Part shown: one piece after another, positions 1-8,067 of the stretch | How positions within the stretch are numbered: position 1 is the first letter of the stretch | Layout: every line of letters begins with the position of its first letter | Source of the DNA: Gaetbulibacter_B jejuensis | GTDB lineage: Bacteria > Bacteroidota > Bacteroidia > Flavobacteriales > Flavobacteriaceae | Assembly (NCBI RefSeq): GCF_039524015.1 | Contig: NZ_BAAAGF010000001.1 | Coordinates: forward strand, 558,001-622,000 | Length of the DNA stretch: 64,000 nucleotides | Direction of reading: 5' to 3' | Translations under genes and position numbers: made by a program | The notes under the pieces: generated by a model | Seen by the model: the letters and a program-made list of their open reading frames with translations, nothing else | What the model was told of the DNA's origin: nothing | The model's database searches: none

Positions 1-1297
1 GGGCAAAAATTGAAGGTATTGTTACTTCATCGGCATTAAGGGTTGCTGTGGTGTTGTCGTTGTAGAAATTATATCGCGCTGCTGCACCTATTAAGATATT
101 GTGATGGTTTAAAGATGTGTCCCAAACCAATTGCCCAAATCCGATGCGCTGTTTTGCCAGATATGGAGTATCTCCATATACCGAATTTTGATCATGATCG
201 GAATATGAAAACTGAAGGTTAACGGTTTCCTTAATAGGAAGTTGATAATTTCCAATAATCTCAAAGCGTGAAGTGTATATGCTTTCGCCATAAACGTCGT
301 TTCCGCCTCTGTAACTTGGATTCCATTGCATTTCGCCTCCCCAACGATCTTCATAAAAATAGCGACCTGCTAATGAAAATTTACGATTGTTGCTGCGTTT
401 AAAATCCCATTTTTGAAATATTGAAATTCGATCTTGTAGTGTGACATCAGTAAAATTGTCGTTGTTATTATCGATTGGGTTGGAGTAATTATAGTAATTG
501 GTCCCTAGTAGCATTGTTGTTTTTTCTCCAATAATAGCTTTGTAGCCAAGGTCGATGTTGGCTTCGCCCCAACCTGTTACAAAACCATCTGCCGATAATT
601 TTGAAGTATTTTCAGGCAACTTGGTGATAATATTTATTAAACCACCAACAGCTTCACTTCCATAAAGAGAAGACGCTGGACCTTTAACAATTTCAACTTG
701 TTCAATTAATGAGTTTGGAATTCCTGATAAGCCGTAAACAGTTGAGAGTCCGCTTACAATTGGCATACCATCTATAAGCACTAATGTGTAAGGACCTTCC
801 AATCCATTAATATGAATATCGCCAGTGTTGCAGACATTACAGTTTAATTGAGGTCTAACACCATTCACGTTTTGTAGTGCTTCAAAAATATTTGGAGTTG
901 GGTTTTTCTTTAAAAACGTAGGAGAATACACTTCAACTGGAACTGGACTTTCCAATCGGTTTACAGGTTTAAGCGTTCCTGTAACAACAACTTCATTTAA
1001 AGATTCAGAAAGACTCAAATCAAAATTCACAATTACATCACTATTGGAAATAGTTATTGACTTACTCTCAGACCGAAACCCAGTAAATGATGCAATTATA
1101 GTATAGTTTCCTGGTGAAACATTGGTAATAGTATAGGTGCCATTTTCATTACTTACAGCGCCTTTGGTTGTATTTTTTAAATAGACGTTTACAAATGAAA
1201 GCGGTTCGCCTTCAGAAGAGATCGTTCCTTTGATATTTTGAGCAAATGAATTGAAAGATATAAACAAGCAAAATAAGCAGAGTATATTTTTTTTCAT
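1..1297 (-). CDS. TonB-dependent outer-membrane receptor (3' end outside window)
   Basis: The reading frame is open from an ATG at 1297 down to base 1, so only about the first 432 residues are present. They begin with a signal peptide (MKKNILCLFCLFI...FAQ), followed by a carboxypeptidase-regulatory-like beta domain (about residues 20-105, the usual N-terminal extension of Bacteroidota receptors). A plug domain follows (about 110-220) with LVLIDGMPIVSGLSTVYG and the motif VKGPASSLYGSEAVGG. The start of the beta barrel comes last. A Cys pair in the plug (NCNVCNTGD) is typical of a common flavobacterial receptor subfamily. It is divergent from a DtxR-type repressor and close to feoAB, so iron or another metal chelate is the likely substrate; this is inferred from context only. 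Confidence 0.93.
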   Translation of the reverse strand, partial: MKKNILCLFCLFISFNSFAQNIKGTISSEGEPLSFVNVYLKNTTKGAVSNENGTYTITNVSPGNYTIIASFTGFRSESKSITISNSDVIVNFDLSLSESLNEVVVTGTLKPVNRLESPVPVEVYSPTFLKKNPTPNIFEALQNVNGVRPQLNCNVCNTGDIHINGLEGPYTLVLIDGMPIVSGLSTVYGLSGIPNSLIEQVEIVKGPASSLYGSEAVGGLINIITKLPENTSKLSADGFVTGWGEANIDLGYKAIIGEKTTMLLGTNYYNYSNPIDNNNDNFTDVTLQDRISIFQKWDFKRSNNRKFSLAGRYFYEDRWGGEMQWNPSYRGGNDVYGESIYTSRFEIIGNYQLPIKETVNLQFSYSDHDQNSVYGDTPYLAKQRIGFGQLVWDTSLNHHNILIGAAARYNFYNDNTTATLNADEVTIPSIFA

Positions 1298-1335
1298 TAG
1301 TATTTGTATTAATTTTAAACAAAGGTAAAATAAAA

Positions 1336-1351
1336 TTTAGACAAATCTAAA
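1336..1351. promoter_or_regulatory. Palindromic candidate operator of the DtxR-family repressor
   Basis: The sequence TTTAGA-CAAA-TCTAAA is a perfect 6+6 inverted repeat in the 91-bp divergent intergenic region between the TonB receptor and the DtxR-type regulator. Size, A+T-rich ends and location resemble DtxR/MntR operators (paired TTAG/CTAA half-sites). Binding by the adjacent regulator, and control of both genes, is inference. Confidence 0.55.
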
Positions 1352-1375
1352 AATAAAATTAAATGATTCTTTTTT

Positions 1376-1383
1376 TATCTTTG
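1376..1383 (+). promoter_or_regulatory. Bacteroidota -7 element (TATCTTTG)
   Basis: A perfect TAnnTTTG -7 element ends 5 nt before the regulator's ATG at 1389. The transcription start would fall at or next to the start codon, implying a leaderless or nearly leaderless mRNA. Confidence 0.6.
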
Positions 1384-1388
1384 TTAAG

Positions 1389-2045
1389 ATGAATACTAGA
1401 ACAGAAGAAAACTACTTAAAGGCCATTTATCATTTAGGAGAAAATGGAGCCTTAAATGTGAGCACTAATGCAATTGCAGAAGTCATGAACACCAAAGCCT
1501 CTTCGGTGACTGATATGGTGAAAAAACTATCGGAAAAAGCGTATGTGAATTACAAAAAATACCAAGGTGTCACATTAACCAAAGAAGGTCAAAAAGTAGC
1601 AATTAGCATTATAAGAAAACACAGACTTTGGGAGGTGTTTTTGGTTGAAAAGCTAAATTTCACTTGGGACGAAGTCCATGAAGTTGCTGAGCAACTAGAA
1701 CATATTAAGTCTGATAAATTAATAAGAGAGCTTGATGTTTTTTTGGAATTTCCTTCACACGATCCACATGGCGATCCAATTCCTGATCAAGACGGAAACT
1801 TTAAAGATTTTGAAAAAATATTATTATCGCAAGCACAAATTGGGAAAGCCTATAAATGTGTAGGTGTCAATGATTCGTCATCTGATTTTTTAAAATATTT
1901 AGACCTTAATGGCATTTCTCTAGGTACAAAAATTACCGTTGTCCATAAAGAAACCTATGATAATTCTTTGAAGATTAGACTCAATTCTTCAGAAATAACA
2001 GTATCTCAAAATGTCGCAAAAAACTTGTTTTTAAATCAAGCCTAA
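1389..2045 (+). CDS. DtxR/MntR-family metal-dependent transcriptional repressor
   Basis: A 218-residue protein with the three-part layout of the family: winged helix (about residues 1-62, including TKASSVTDMVKKLSEKAYV), metal-binding dimerisation helices (about 63-125) and a C-terminal FeoA/SH3-like domain (about 145-215). His78 and Glu82 in HRLWE and the histidines in EVHEVAEQLEH are the expected metal ligands. When loaded with Fe(II) or Mn(II), such proteins bind palindromes and repress metal-uptake genes. It is divergent from a TonB receptor with a palindrome between them, and feoAB lies 5 kb downstream. Whether it senses iron or manganese cannot be told from sequence. Confidence 0.93.
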   Translation: MNTRTEENYLKAIYHLGENGALNVSTNAIAEVMNTKASSVTDMVKKLSEKAYVNYKKYQGVTLTKEGQKVAISIIRKHRLWEVFLVEKLNFTWDEVHEVAEQLEHIKSDKLIRELDVFLEFPSHDPHGDPIPDQDGNFKDFEKILLSQAQIGKAYKCVGVNDSSSDFLKYLDLNGISLGTKITVVHKETYDNSLKIRLNSSEITVSQNVAKNLFLNQA

Positions 2046-2108
2046 TCACGTATTTACGGAAGTGTTTTTTTATTAGTATTTTCACAAATCAATTTTCAAA
2101 ACTTAATT

Positions 2109-4136
2109 ATGTATCGTCTTCAATTTCTTTTATTCTTGACGTTTAGCATCATCACTAGTTATGCGCAAAACGAAAAAATACCATTTCAACCTTTAGATGT
2201 TTTTGAATTAGAATGGGTTAGTGATCCGCAAATTTCACCTGATGGTACACAAATTGTTTACCGAAGAAACGGATTTGATATTATGAAAGATAATTCTAGA
2301 GGCAACCTCTGGATTATTAATACTGACGGAACATCACATCGAAAATTAACCTCTAGAGAAGTAGGAGAGTCACAAGCAGCATGGTCGCCAAGTGGAGATC
2401 GTATAGCGTTTGTGAGTTCTACCGATGAAGGTGCCGAAATTTATATGTATTGGGTAAGTTCTGGTCAAATTGCCAAATTATCACAATTAGAAAAATCACC
2501 AGGAAACCTAACTTGGTCACCAGATGGTTCACAAATAGCATTTACCATGTTTGTTGATGAAAAACCACCTGTTGTAGCACAAATGCCATCAAAACCTAAA
2601 GGCGCTAAATGGGCTGAACCAGCTCGAATTACAGACAGATTAAAACACGAAGCTGATGGTAGAGGTTATATGCCAACAGGCTTTACACATATTTTTATGA
2701 TTTCTGCCGAAGGCGGAACAGCACGTCAATTAACATCAGGAGATTACAGTCATGGAGGAAGTTTGTCGTTTTCACCTAACGGAAAAGAGATTTACTTCTC
2801 TGCAAATAGAGTAGACGATTGGGAATATAGATTTAGAAATAGCGAAGTCTATAAAGTGAATGTGAATACCCAACAGATAACCGCTTTAACTACTCAAGAT
2901 GGACCAGATTATTCGCCAAAAGTATCACCTGATGGAAAAACCGTTGCGTTTTTAGGCTATTTAGACAAAGTTCAAGACCATCAAAATACGGTTTTGCATT
3001 TAATGAATACTGATGGAAGCAATCGAAGAATTATTTCTTCTGGCTTGGATGAAAGCGTTTCAGATATTACTTGGGACACTTCAGGAAAAGGCTTGTACTT
3101 TATGTATGATGAAAAAGGAAATACCAAAATAGGTTACATTACAACCTCAGGAAAAATTTCAAAACTTACTGATAATGTTGGAGGTACAACTTTAGGAAGA
3201 CCTTATGCGTCTGGTTCGTATTCGGTGTCAAATAAAGGTGTTATTGCTTACACGCAAACACGACCAGAATATCCTGCAGAATTGGCTGTAATTCAAAATA
3301 AAAAAACACCAAAACTCATTACTGGTTTAAATGCTGATGTTTTAGCACACAGACAACTTGGTAAGGTAGAGGAAGTGTGGTACAAATCGACGTTTGATGG
3401 AAGAGATATTCAAGGATGGATTGTAAAGCCACCTTTTTATGATGCTTCTAAAAGCTATCCGTTATTGGTCGAAAATCATGGAGGACCGATTTTAAACTAT
3501 GGTGATCGTTTTACAGCTGAAATTCAATTGTACGCAGCAGATGGTTATGTGGTGTTTTATCCAAACCCTAGAGGAAGTACAAGCTATGGTGAGGAATTCG
3601 GGAATCTATTGAAGAACAATTATCCTGGACAAGACTATAACGATGTGATGGATGGTGTGGATTATTTAGTTGAAAAAGGCATTGCAGATAACGACCAATT
3701 GTTTGTAACTGGAGGAAGTGCAGGAGGAATTATGACTGCGTGGATGATAGGAATGAACAATCGTTTTAAGGCAGCGGTTGTGGTAAAACCTGTAATGAAT
3801 TGGATTAGTAAAACGTTGGTTGCTGACAACTATTTTTATTACAAAGACACACGTTATCCAGGACATCCTTGGGAAAACTTTGAAAACTATTGGAAGTTTT
3901 CACCAATTTCTTTAGTAGGAAATATTGAAACACCAACAATGGTTATGGTTGGGATGAACGATTTACGAACACCACCTAGTGAAGCCAAACAATTATATCA
4001 TGCTTTAAAGTTACGTAAGATAGAAACTGTTTTGGTTGAAATTCCTGAATCGTATCACAATATTGCTGCAAAGCCTAGTAACTTGATTAGTAAAGTAGCA
4101 CATACTTTGGCGTGGTTGAAGAAGTATAATAAATAG
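2109..4136 (+). CDS. S9-family prolyl oligopeptidase-like serine peptidase (exported)
   Basis: A 675-residue protein with a signal peptide ending near SYAQ. An N-terminal beta-propeller follows (about 30-400), with repeated PD40-type segments such as DPQISPDGTQIVY, AAWSPSGDRIAF and KVSPDGKTVAF, then an alpha/beta-hydrolase domain (about 415-675). Ser537 in GGSAGG, Asp618 in MNDLRTP and His650 in SYHNIA form the expected catalytic triad. The family cleaves short peptides (dipeptidyl or acylaminoacyl peptidase types), and the signal peptide places this one in the periplasm. It follows the DtxR gene by 63 bp; a functional link is not evident. Confidence 0.92.
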   Translation: MYRLQFLLFLTFSIITSYAQNEKIPFQPLDVFELEWVSDPQISPDGTQIVYRRNGFDIMKDNSRGNLWIINTDGTSHRKLTSREVGESQAAWSPSGDRIAFVSSTDEGAEIYMYWVSSGQIAKLSQLEKSPGNLTWSPDGSQIAFTMFVDEKPPVVAQMPSKPKGAKWAEPARITDRLKHEADGRGYMPTGFTHIFMISAEGGTARQLTSGDYSHGGSLSFSPNGKEIYFSANRVDDWEYRFRNSEVYKVNVNTQQITALTTQDGPDYSPKVSPDGKTVAFLGYLDKVQDHQNTVLHLMNTDGSNRRIISSGLDESVSDITWDTSGKGLYFMYDEKGNTKIGYITTSGKISKLTDNVGGTTLGRPYASGSYSVSNKGVIAYTQTRPEYPAELAVIQNKKTPKLITGLNADVLAHRQLGKVEEVWYKSTFDGRDIQGWIVKPPFYDASKSYPLLVENHGGPILNYGDRFTAEIQLYAADGYVVFYPNPRGSTSYGEEFGNLLKNNYPGQDYNDVMDGVDYLVEKGIADNDQLFVTGGSAGGIMTAWMIGMNNRFKAAVVVKPVMNWISKTLVADNYFYYKDTRYPGHPWENFENYWKFSPISLVGNIETPTMVMVGMNDLRTPPSEAKQLYHALKLRKIETVLVEIPESYHNIAAKPSNLISKVAHTLAWLKKYNK

Positions 4137-4170
4137 TTAGTTGGCAATAATTGAAAAACACTAAGAAGAA

Positions 4171-4704
4171 ATGAAAACTTCAATAGTACTAATATTTTTG
4201 TTTTTATTTTCTTGTCAAACTAAAAAAGGACAGAAAGAAAACACAGATATTTCAAATTTTAAGCAAACTGACAAATCCATAAATAAAAATGAGCATTTAT
4301 TTACTCTTAATGAGATAAATAGTGAAAATTTGGTTAAAATTATTCCTCCTAAAAATTCTGACTTTGAATTGCCAGATAGCACTGCTAAAACTGAACCTTA
4401 TAAGAACGAAGATTTTAATGCTGATGGAAAAAACGATATTATGGTTTATTTAGGAGCTTGCGGAACTGGAGGTTGTATCTATGGTATCTTTTTAAATCAA
4501 AATCAGAACTATTATAAATTGGTCTTTATGGATTATCTTAAAGGTGCTGAATTTGAAGTGGAAAATAATGGTTTTATAAGTGTTAAATCCTATGAGGAAA
4601 TAGAGCCATATAACCCATCAAAACTATCTGTTACAAAGTTTAAATTCAATGAAACAAAATATAAATACGAATTAGATACAACTTATGTGTATTTAGATAG
4701 GTAA
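4171..4704 (+). CDS. Putative lipoprotein with an Asp-rich calcium-loop-like motif
   Basis: The 177-residue product starts with a lipoprotein signal peptide and lipobox (LFLFSC, Cys near residue 15), so it is probably anchored in a membrane by acylation. The only recognisable motif is DFNADGKNDI, which resembles FG-GAP or dockerin-type calcium-binding loops, followed by a conserved-looking GACGTGGC segment. I do not recognise the family. It lies 34 bp after the S9 peptidase on the same strand and may be co-transcribed with it. Confidence 0.75.
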   Translation: MKTSIVLIFLFLFSCQTKKGQKENTDISNFKQTDKSINKNEHLFTLNEINSENLVKIIPPKNSDFELPDSTAKTEPYKNEDFNADGKNDIMVYLGACGTGGCIYGIFLNQNQNYYKLVFMDYLKGAEFEVENNGFISVKSYEEIEPYNPSKLSVTKFKFNETKYKYELDTTYVYLDR

Positions 4705-4759
4705 TAAACCAAAAACGAAGAGCACTTATCAACTTGCTCTAAGTTTCTTATACTGACCG

Positions 4760-4897
4760 TTAACTGCAGCCACAATTGCTGTTGCCACAAGATTTAGTTG
4801 TCGCTTTTTTTGGCTTCCAAATAAATTTTTTGACCAAAAATAATATAGCGATTCCTAATGTAACAAAAACCAATATGTTTTGAATAGTATCGTTCAT
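4760..4897 (-). CDS. FeoB-associated Cys-rich membrane protein
   Basis: A 45-codon ORF begins 1 nt after the feoB stop codon. It has one transmembrane helix (about residues 8-22, LVFVTLGIAILFLV), a basic segment (KKFIWKPKKATTK) and a Cys-rich tail (SCGNSNCGCS). This is the architecture of the FeoB-associated Cys-rich family that follows feoB in many Bacteroidota and Firmicutes. It probably assists Fe(II) uptake at the inner membrane; its precise role is not established. Size, position and tail together make the call strong despite the short length. Confidence 0.88.
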   Translation of the reverse strand: MNDTIQNILVFVTLGIAILFLVKKFIWKPKKATTKSCGNSNCGCS

Positions 4898-4898
4898 C

Positions 4899-7001
4899 TT
4901 ATTTTAAAAATTGAAATGCCAATAAAGCAACAATATACGCAAAAGCACTCATAGTTATAAGTTGTAGCATTGGCCATTTCCAAGAATTAGTTTCTCGTTT
5001 TACTATAGCTAATGTACTCATACATTGCATTGCAAAGGCATAAAACAACAATAAAGAAATCCCTGAAGCTAGCGTGAATACTTTTGTGCCATCGTTGTGT
5101 GTTTCGGCAGCCATTTTGTTTTTTATGGTGTCTTCATCTTCGTTATCATTGGCGCTACCAACACTGTAAATCGTGGCAAGTGTTCCCACAAAAACTTCGC
5201 GAGCTGCAAAAGAAGTGACTAACCCAATACCAATTTTCCAATCGTAACCTAATGGTTTAATTACAGGTTCAATGGTTTTACCAACAATACCTATATAGCT
5301 ATACTCTAGTTTATGAGCAGCAATTTTATCATTCAATTCGTCTTCAGAAAGTTGAGGGCTTTCAGTTTTTACTATGTTTTCAGCGTCGTTAAATCGTTCT
5401 CCAGGACCATACGAAGCTAAAAACCACAATACAATAGAAATGGCTAAAATGATTTTACCTGCTTCGAATACAAAGGTTTTGGTTTTTTCCAAAACGGTCA
5501 ACCCTACATTTTTCAACAAAGGAAATTTATAACTAGGCATTTCAACCACAAAGTAGGATTTGCTCTTTATTTTCAGCACTTTGTTTAATATATAAGCCGA
5601 AAATATAGCAGTTAAAAAACCAATAATATATAAAGACATTAGGGTTAATGCTTGGTAGCTTAAACCTAAGAAACGTCCGTCTGGAATAACCAAAGCAATA
5701 ATGATAACATACACTGGCAATCGTGCAGAACACGTTGTAAAAGGTGTAACCAATATGGTAATTAGACGTTCTTTCCAGCTTTCAATATTTCTTGCAGCCA
5801 TAACAGCAGGAATAGCACAAGCGTTTCCTGAAATTAAAGGCACTACGCTTTTTCCGCTTAGTCCAAAACGACGCATTACACGATCCATTAAAAATACAAC
5901 GCGACTCATGTAACCGCTTTCTTCTAGTAGAGCAATAAAGAAAAAGAGGAATGCAATAGGTGGAATAAATACCATAATACCACCTATTCCTGCAATAATA
6001 CCTTCGGCTAATAAATTTGTGAATACGCCTTCAGGTAAGGTGTTTTTTACCCAATCGGCTAAAGTAGCAAACCCTTCATCAATCAAATCGGTTGGGTAAG
6101 CTGCCCAATTATAAACCGCTTGGAACATTAATAGTAAAATGGCAAAGAAAATTACATAACCCCAAACTTTGTGCGTTAAAATCCTGTCTAGTTTAATACG
6201 AAGGTCCTTAGCGTTTTTAAGGTCTATGGTTTGTCCTTTTTTAAGCACATTGTTTATAAACTGATAGCGCTTAATGGTTTCCTTTTGCTGAAGTCGTTTT
6301 AAATCGGCTTTACTTTTGGTTTTAAAATCTTCTAAACTATCAAACTCTTGTCTTTCAACAGTGCCAAAATTAACATCTTGTGTAATGACTAACCAAAGTT
6401 TGTATAGTAGCTGATCTGGAAATGCATTTTGAAGGTTTTCAAAATAGGCTTTGTCAATTTCAGAAGCGTTTAAACATCCCTTTGTAGATAGTTTTTTATA
6501 ATCTGAAATGAGCGTTTTAAGCTCAGAAATACCAGTATTTTTTCTGGTACTCACTAGTGCTATTTTTGTGTTAAGCTCTTTTTCTAAATACTCAATATCT
6601 AAAGAAATACCTTTATAATCCATTCTGTCAGACATGTTAATTACCAAAATAGTTGGTATTTCTAAGTCTTTAATTTGGGTAAATAATAAAAGGTTACGCT
6701 TTAAATTTTCAACATCGCTAACAACAACAGCTACATCAGGAAAATCTTTATCGTTTTTGTTTAAAAGTAGCTCAATAACTACATTTTCATCTAGTGAAGA
6801 GGCGTTTAAGCTATAAGTTCCAGGAAGGTCAATAATATGGGCTTTTACACCACGAGGCAGTTTGCAAACACCTTCTTTTTTATCGACAGTAATTCCTGGA
6901 TAATTACCAACTTTTTGGTTGAGTCCTGTTAAGGCATTAAAAACTGATGTTTTTCCTGTATTGGGATTACCAATAAGCGCTACGTTAATTTGCTTACTCA
7001 T
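4899..7001 (-). CDS. feoB: Ferrous iron transport protein B
   Basis: A 700-residue inner-membrane Fe(II) transporter with a cytoplasmic GTPase domain. G1 is GNPNTGKTS (11-19), G3 is DLPG (58-61) and G4 is NMSD (122-125). A helical insertion domain follows (about 170-265), then a membrane part with two Gate-type regions, including the conserved segments GYMSRVVFLMDR and SGNACAIPAVMAAR and the later TSFAAREVFVGTLATIYSVG. The length is typical of Bacteroidota FeoB. Its ATG overlaps the feoA stop by 4 bp (ATGA), so the two are translationally coupled. The small Cys-rich gene follows immediately. Confidence 0.98.
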   Translation of the reverse strand: MSKQINVALIGNPNTGKTSVFNALTGLNQKVGNYPGITVDKKEGVCKLPRGVKAHIIDLPGTYSLNASSLDENVVIELLLNKNDKDFPDVAVVVSDVENLKRNLLLFTQIKDLEIPTILVINMSDRMDYKGISLDIEYLEKELNTKIALVSTRKNTGISELKTLISDYKKLSTKGCLNASEIDKAYFENLQNAFPDQLLYKLWLVITQDVNFGTVERQEFDSLEDFKTKSKADLKRLQQKETIKRYQFINNVLKKGQTIDLKNAKDLRIKLDRILTHKVWGYVIFFAILLLMFQAVYNWAAYPTDLIDEGFATLADWVKNTLPEGVFTNLLAEGIIAGIGGIMVFIPPIAFLFFFIALLEESGYMSRVVFLMDRVMRRFGLSGKSVVPLISGNACAIPAVMAARNIESWKERLITILVTPFTTCSARLPVYVIIIALVIPDGRFLGLSYQALTLMSLYIIGFLTAIFSAYILNKVLKIKSKSYFVVEMPSYKFPLLKNVGLTVLEKTKTFVFEAGKIILAISIVLWFLASYGPGERFNDAENIVKTESPQLSEDELNDKIAAHKLEYSYIGIVGKTIEPVIKPLGYDWKIGIGLVTSFAAREVFVGTLATIYSVGSANDNEDEDTIKNKMAAETHNDGTKVFTLASGISLLLFYAFAMQCMSTLAIVKRETNSWKWPMLQLITMSAFAYIVALLAFQFLK

Positions 7002-7228
7002 ATAACAATATCAATTAAAATATGAACAGCAGTTTCTTTTCTAATAGCTAAATGCGATCCATTAATATTCAAATACATTGGGTCCGAAAAAGGCGCTACA
7101 TGTAACAGCTCTACACTATTACCAGGTAAACAACCCATCTCCAATAATTTTAAAGGAATATGAACAGATGAAACATCTTTTATAATTCCTTTTTGACCAC
7201 GTTTTAAATGTGCTATAGTGTGTTGCAA
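6998..7228 (-). CDS. feoA: Ferrous iron transport protein A
   Basis: A 76-residue SH3-like FeoA domain, in the usual position as first gene of the feo operon. It contains the family-typical LLEMGCLPGNSVELLHVAPFSDP-like core with Gly and Pro turns, and ends in a hydrophobic strand (HILIDIVI). FeoA is a small cytoplasmic partner thought to act on FeoB GTPase or transport activity. It overlaps feoB by 4 bp. Regulation by the DtxR-type protein at 1.4 kb is plausible, but I saw no operator copy directly upstream. Confidence 0.95.
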   Translation of the reverse strand: MQHTIAHLKRGQKGIIKDVSSVHIPLKLLEMGCLPGNSVELLHVAPFSDPMYLNINGSHLAIRKETAVHILIDIVI

Positions 7229-7300
7229 GCTTATTTAGATTGATTTTAAAGAAGCAAAAATAAGAGAAATATTCAGGGTAAAAAAATGCTTAACAAAAAT

Positions 7301-7972
7301 CTAAGGTTTTTCCTGCTTTAATGTTTCAATGTCTTCTAATAATTGTGTAATATCTTCAGGTTTTGTACCATCATAAAAACCTCTTATTTGGCGTTTTTTG
7401 TCAATAAGCATAAAGTTTTCGGTATGAATCATATCATACTCATCACCACTTCCAACGGTTTTAACTGCTAAGTAACTTTTTCTAGCAAGCTCGTAAATTT
7501 GCTTTTTGTCACCTGTTACCAAGTTCCATTTTTTGTCATTAACGCCTTTTTGTTTTGCATAGCGTTTTAACTGCGCAACAGAATCAATTTTTGGAGTAAC
7601 CGAATGCGATAATAGCATTACTTCATCATCATCAATTATTTCCTTTTGTATTTTATACATATGGTCTGTCATTATTGGGCAAATGGTTTGACAGGTTGTA
7701 AAAAAGAAATCCGCCACATAAATTTTATCCTTGTAATCGTTTTGGGTTATGGTTTGTCCGTTTTGATTTGTTAAGGAAAAGTCTGCAATTTTATGATACT
7801 TTTTTTGGTGCTGAATAGTGCTGTCAACCATTTCATAATTCACCATTGCAGGTTGATAAATAGGAAGTACTTTTTTAGGTTTTAAAATAGAATAGAATAT
7901 TGAAATTATAATTGCCGAAACGATTAATAAAACAATTCCGAAAAATTTGTATTCTTTAAAAAAAGACAGCAT
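7301..7972 (-). CDS. SCO1/SenC-family copper chaperone
   Basis: The 223-residue product begins with an N-terminal membrane anchor (about 9-28, FFGIVLLIVSAIIIS), followed by a periplasmic thioredoxin-like SCO domain. The copper ligands are Cys94 and Cys98 in TCQTICP and the distal His183 in MIHTENF. SCO proteins deliver copper to cytochrome oxidase or act as thiol reductants for it. I chose the ATG at 7972. A longer frame opens at 8053, but a minus-strand TATTTTTG promoter at 8011-8018 lies inside that extension, so the upstream residues would not be transcribed. Confidence 0.93.
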   Translation of the reverse strand: MLSFFKEYKFFGIVLLIVSAIIISIFYSILKPKKVLPIYQPAMVNYEMVDSTIQHQKKYHKIADFSLTNQNGQTITQNDYKDKIYVADFFFTTCQTICPIMTDHMYKIQKEIIDDDEVMLLSHSVTPKIDSVAQLKRYAKQKGVNDKKWNLVTGDKKQIYELARKSYLAVKTVGSGDEYDMIHTENFMLIDKKRQIRGFYDGTKPEDITQLLEDIETLKQEKP

Positions 7973-8010
7973 TTTGCTTGATTTTGAGGTGAAAACGTAA
8001 GATTTGAATA

Positions 8011-8018
8011 CAAAAATA
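8011..8018 (-). promoter_or_regulatory. -7 promoter element for the SCO1-like gene
   Basis: On the minus strand this reads TATTTTTG, a perfect TAnnTTTG. It gives a 5' leader of about 30 nt for the start at 7972 and argues against the upstream in-frame ATG at 8053. Confidence 0.5.
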
Positions 8019-8067
8019 CGACACAATACCCATAAAAGTGGTATTTTTAACATGATAAATTAAAGCT

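Noticed and set aside
7973..8053. 27-residue N-terminal extension of the SCO1-like protein
   Set aside because: It precedes the predicted minus-strand promoter at 8011-8018, and the shorter start gives a normal membrane anchor.
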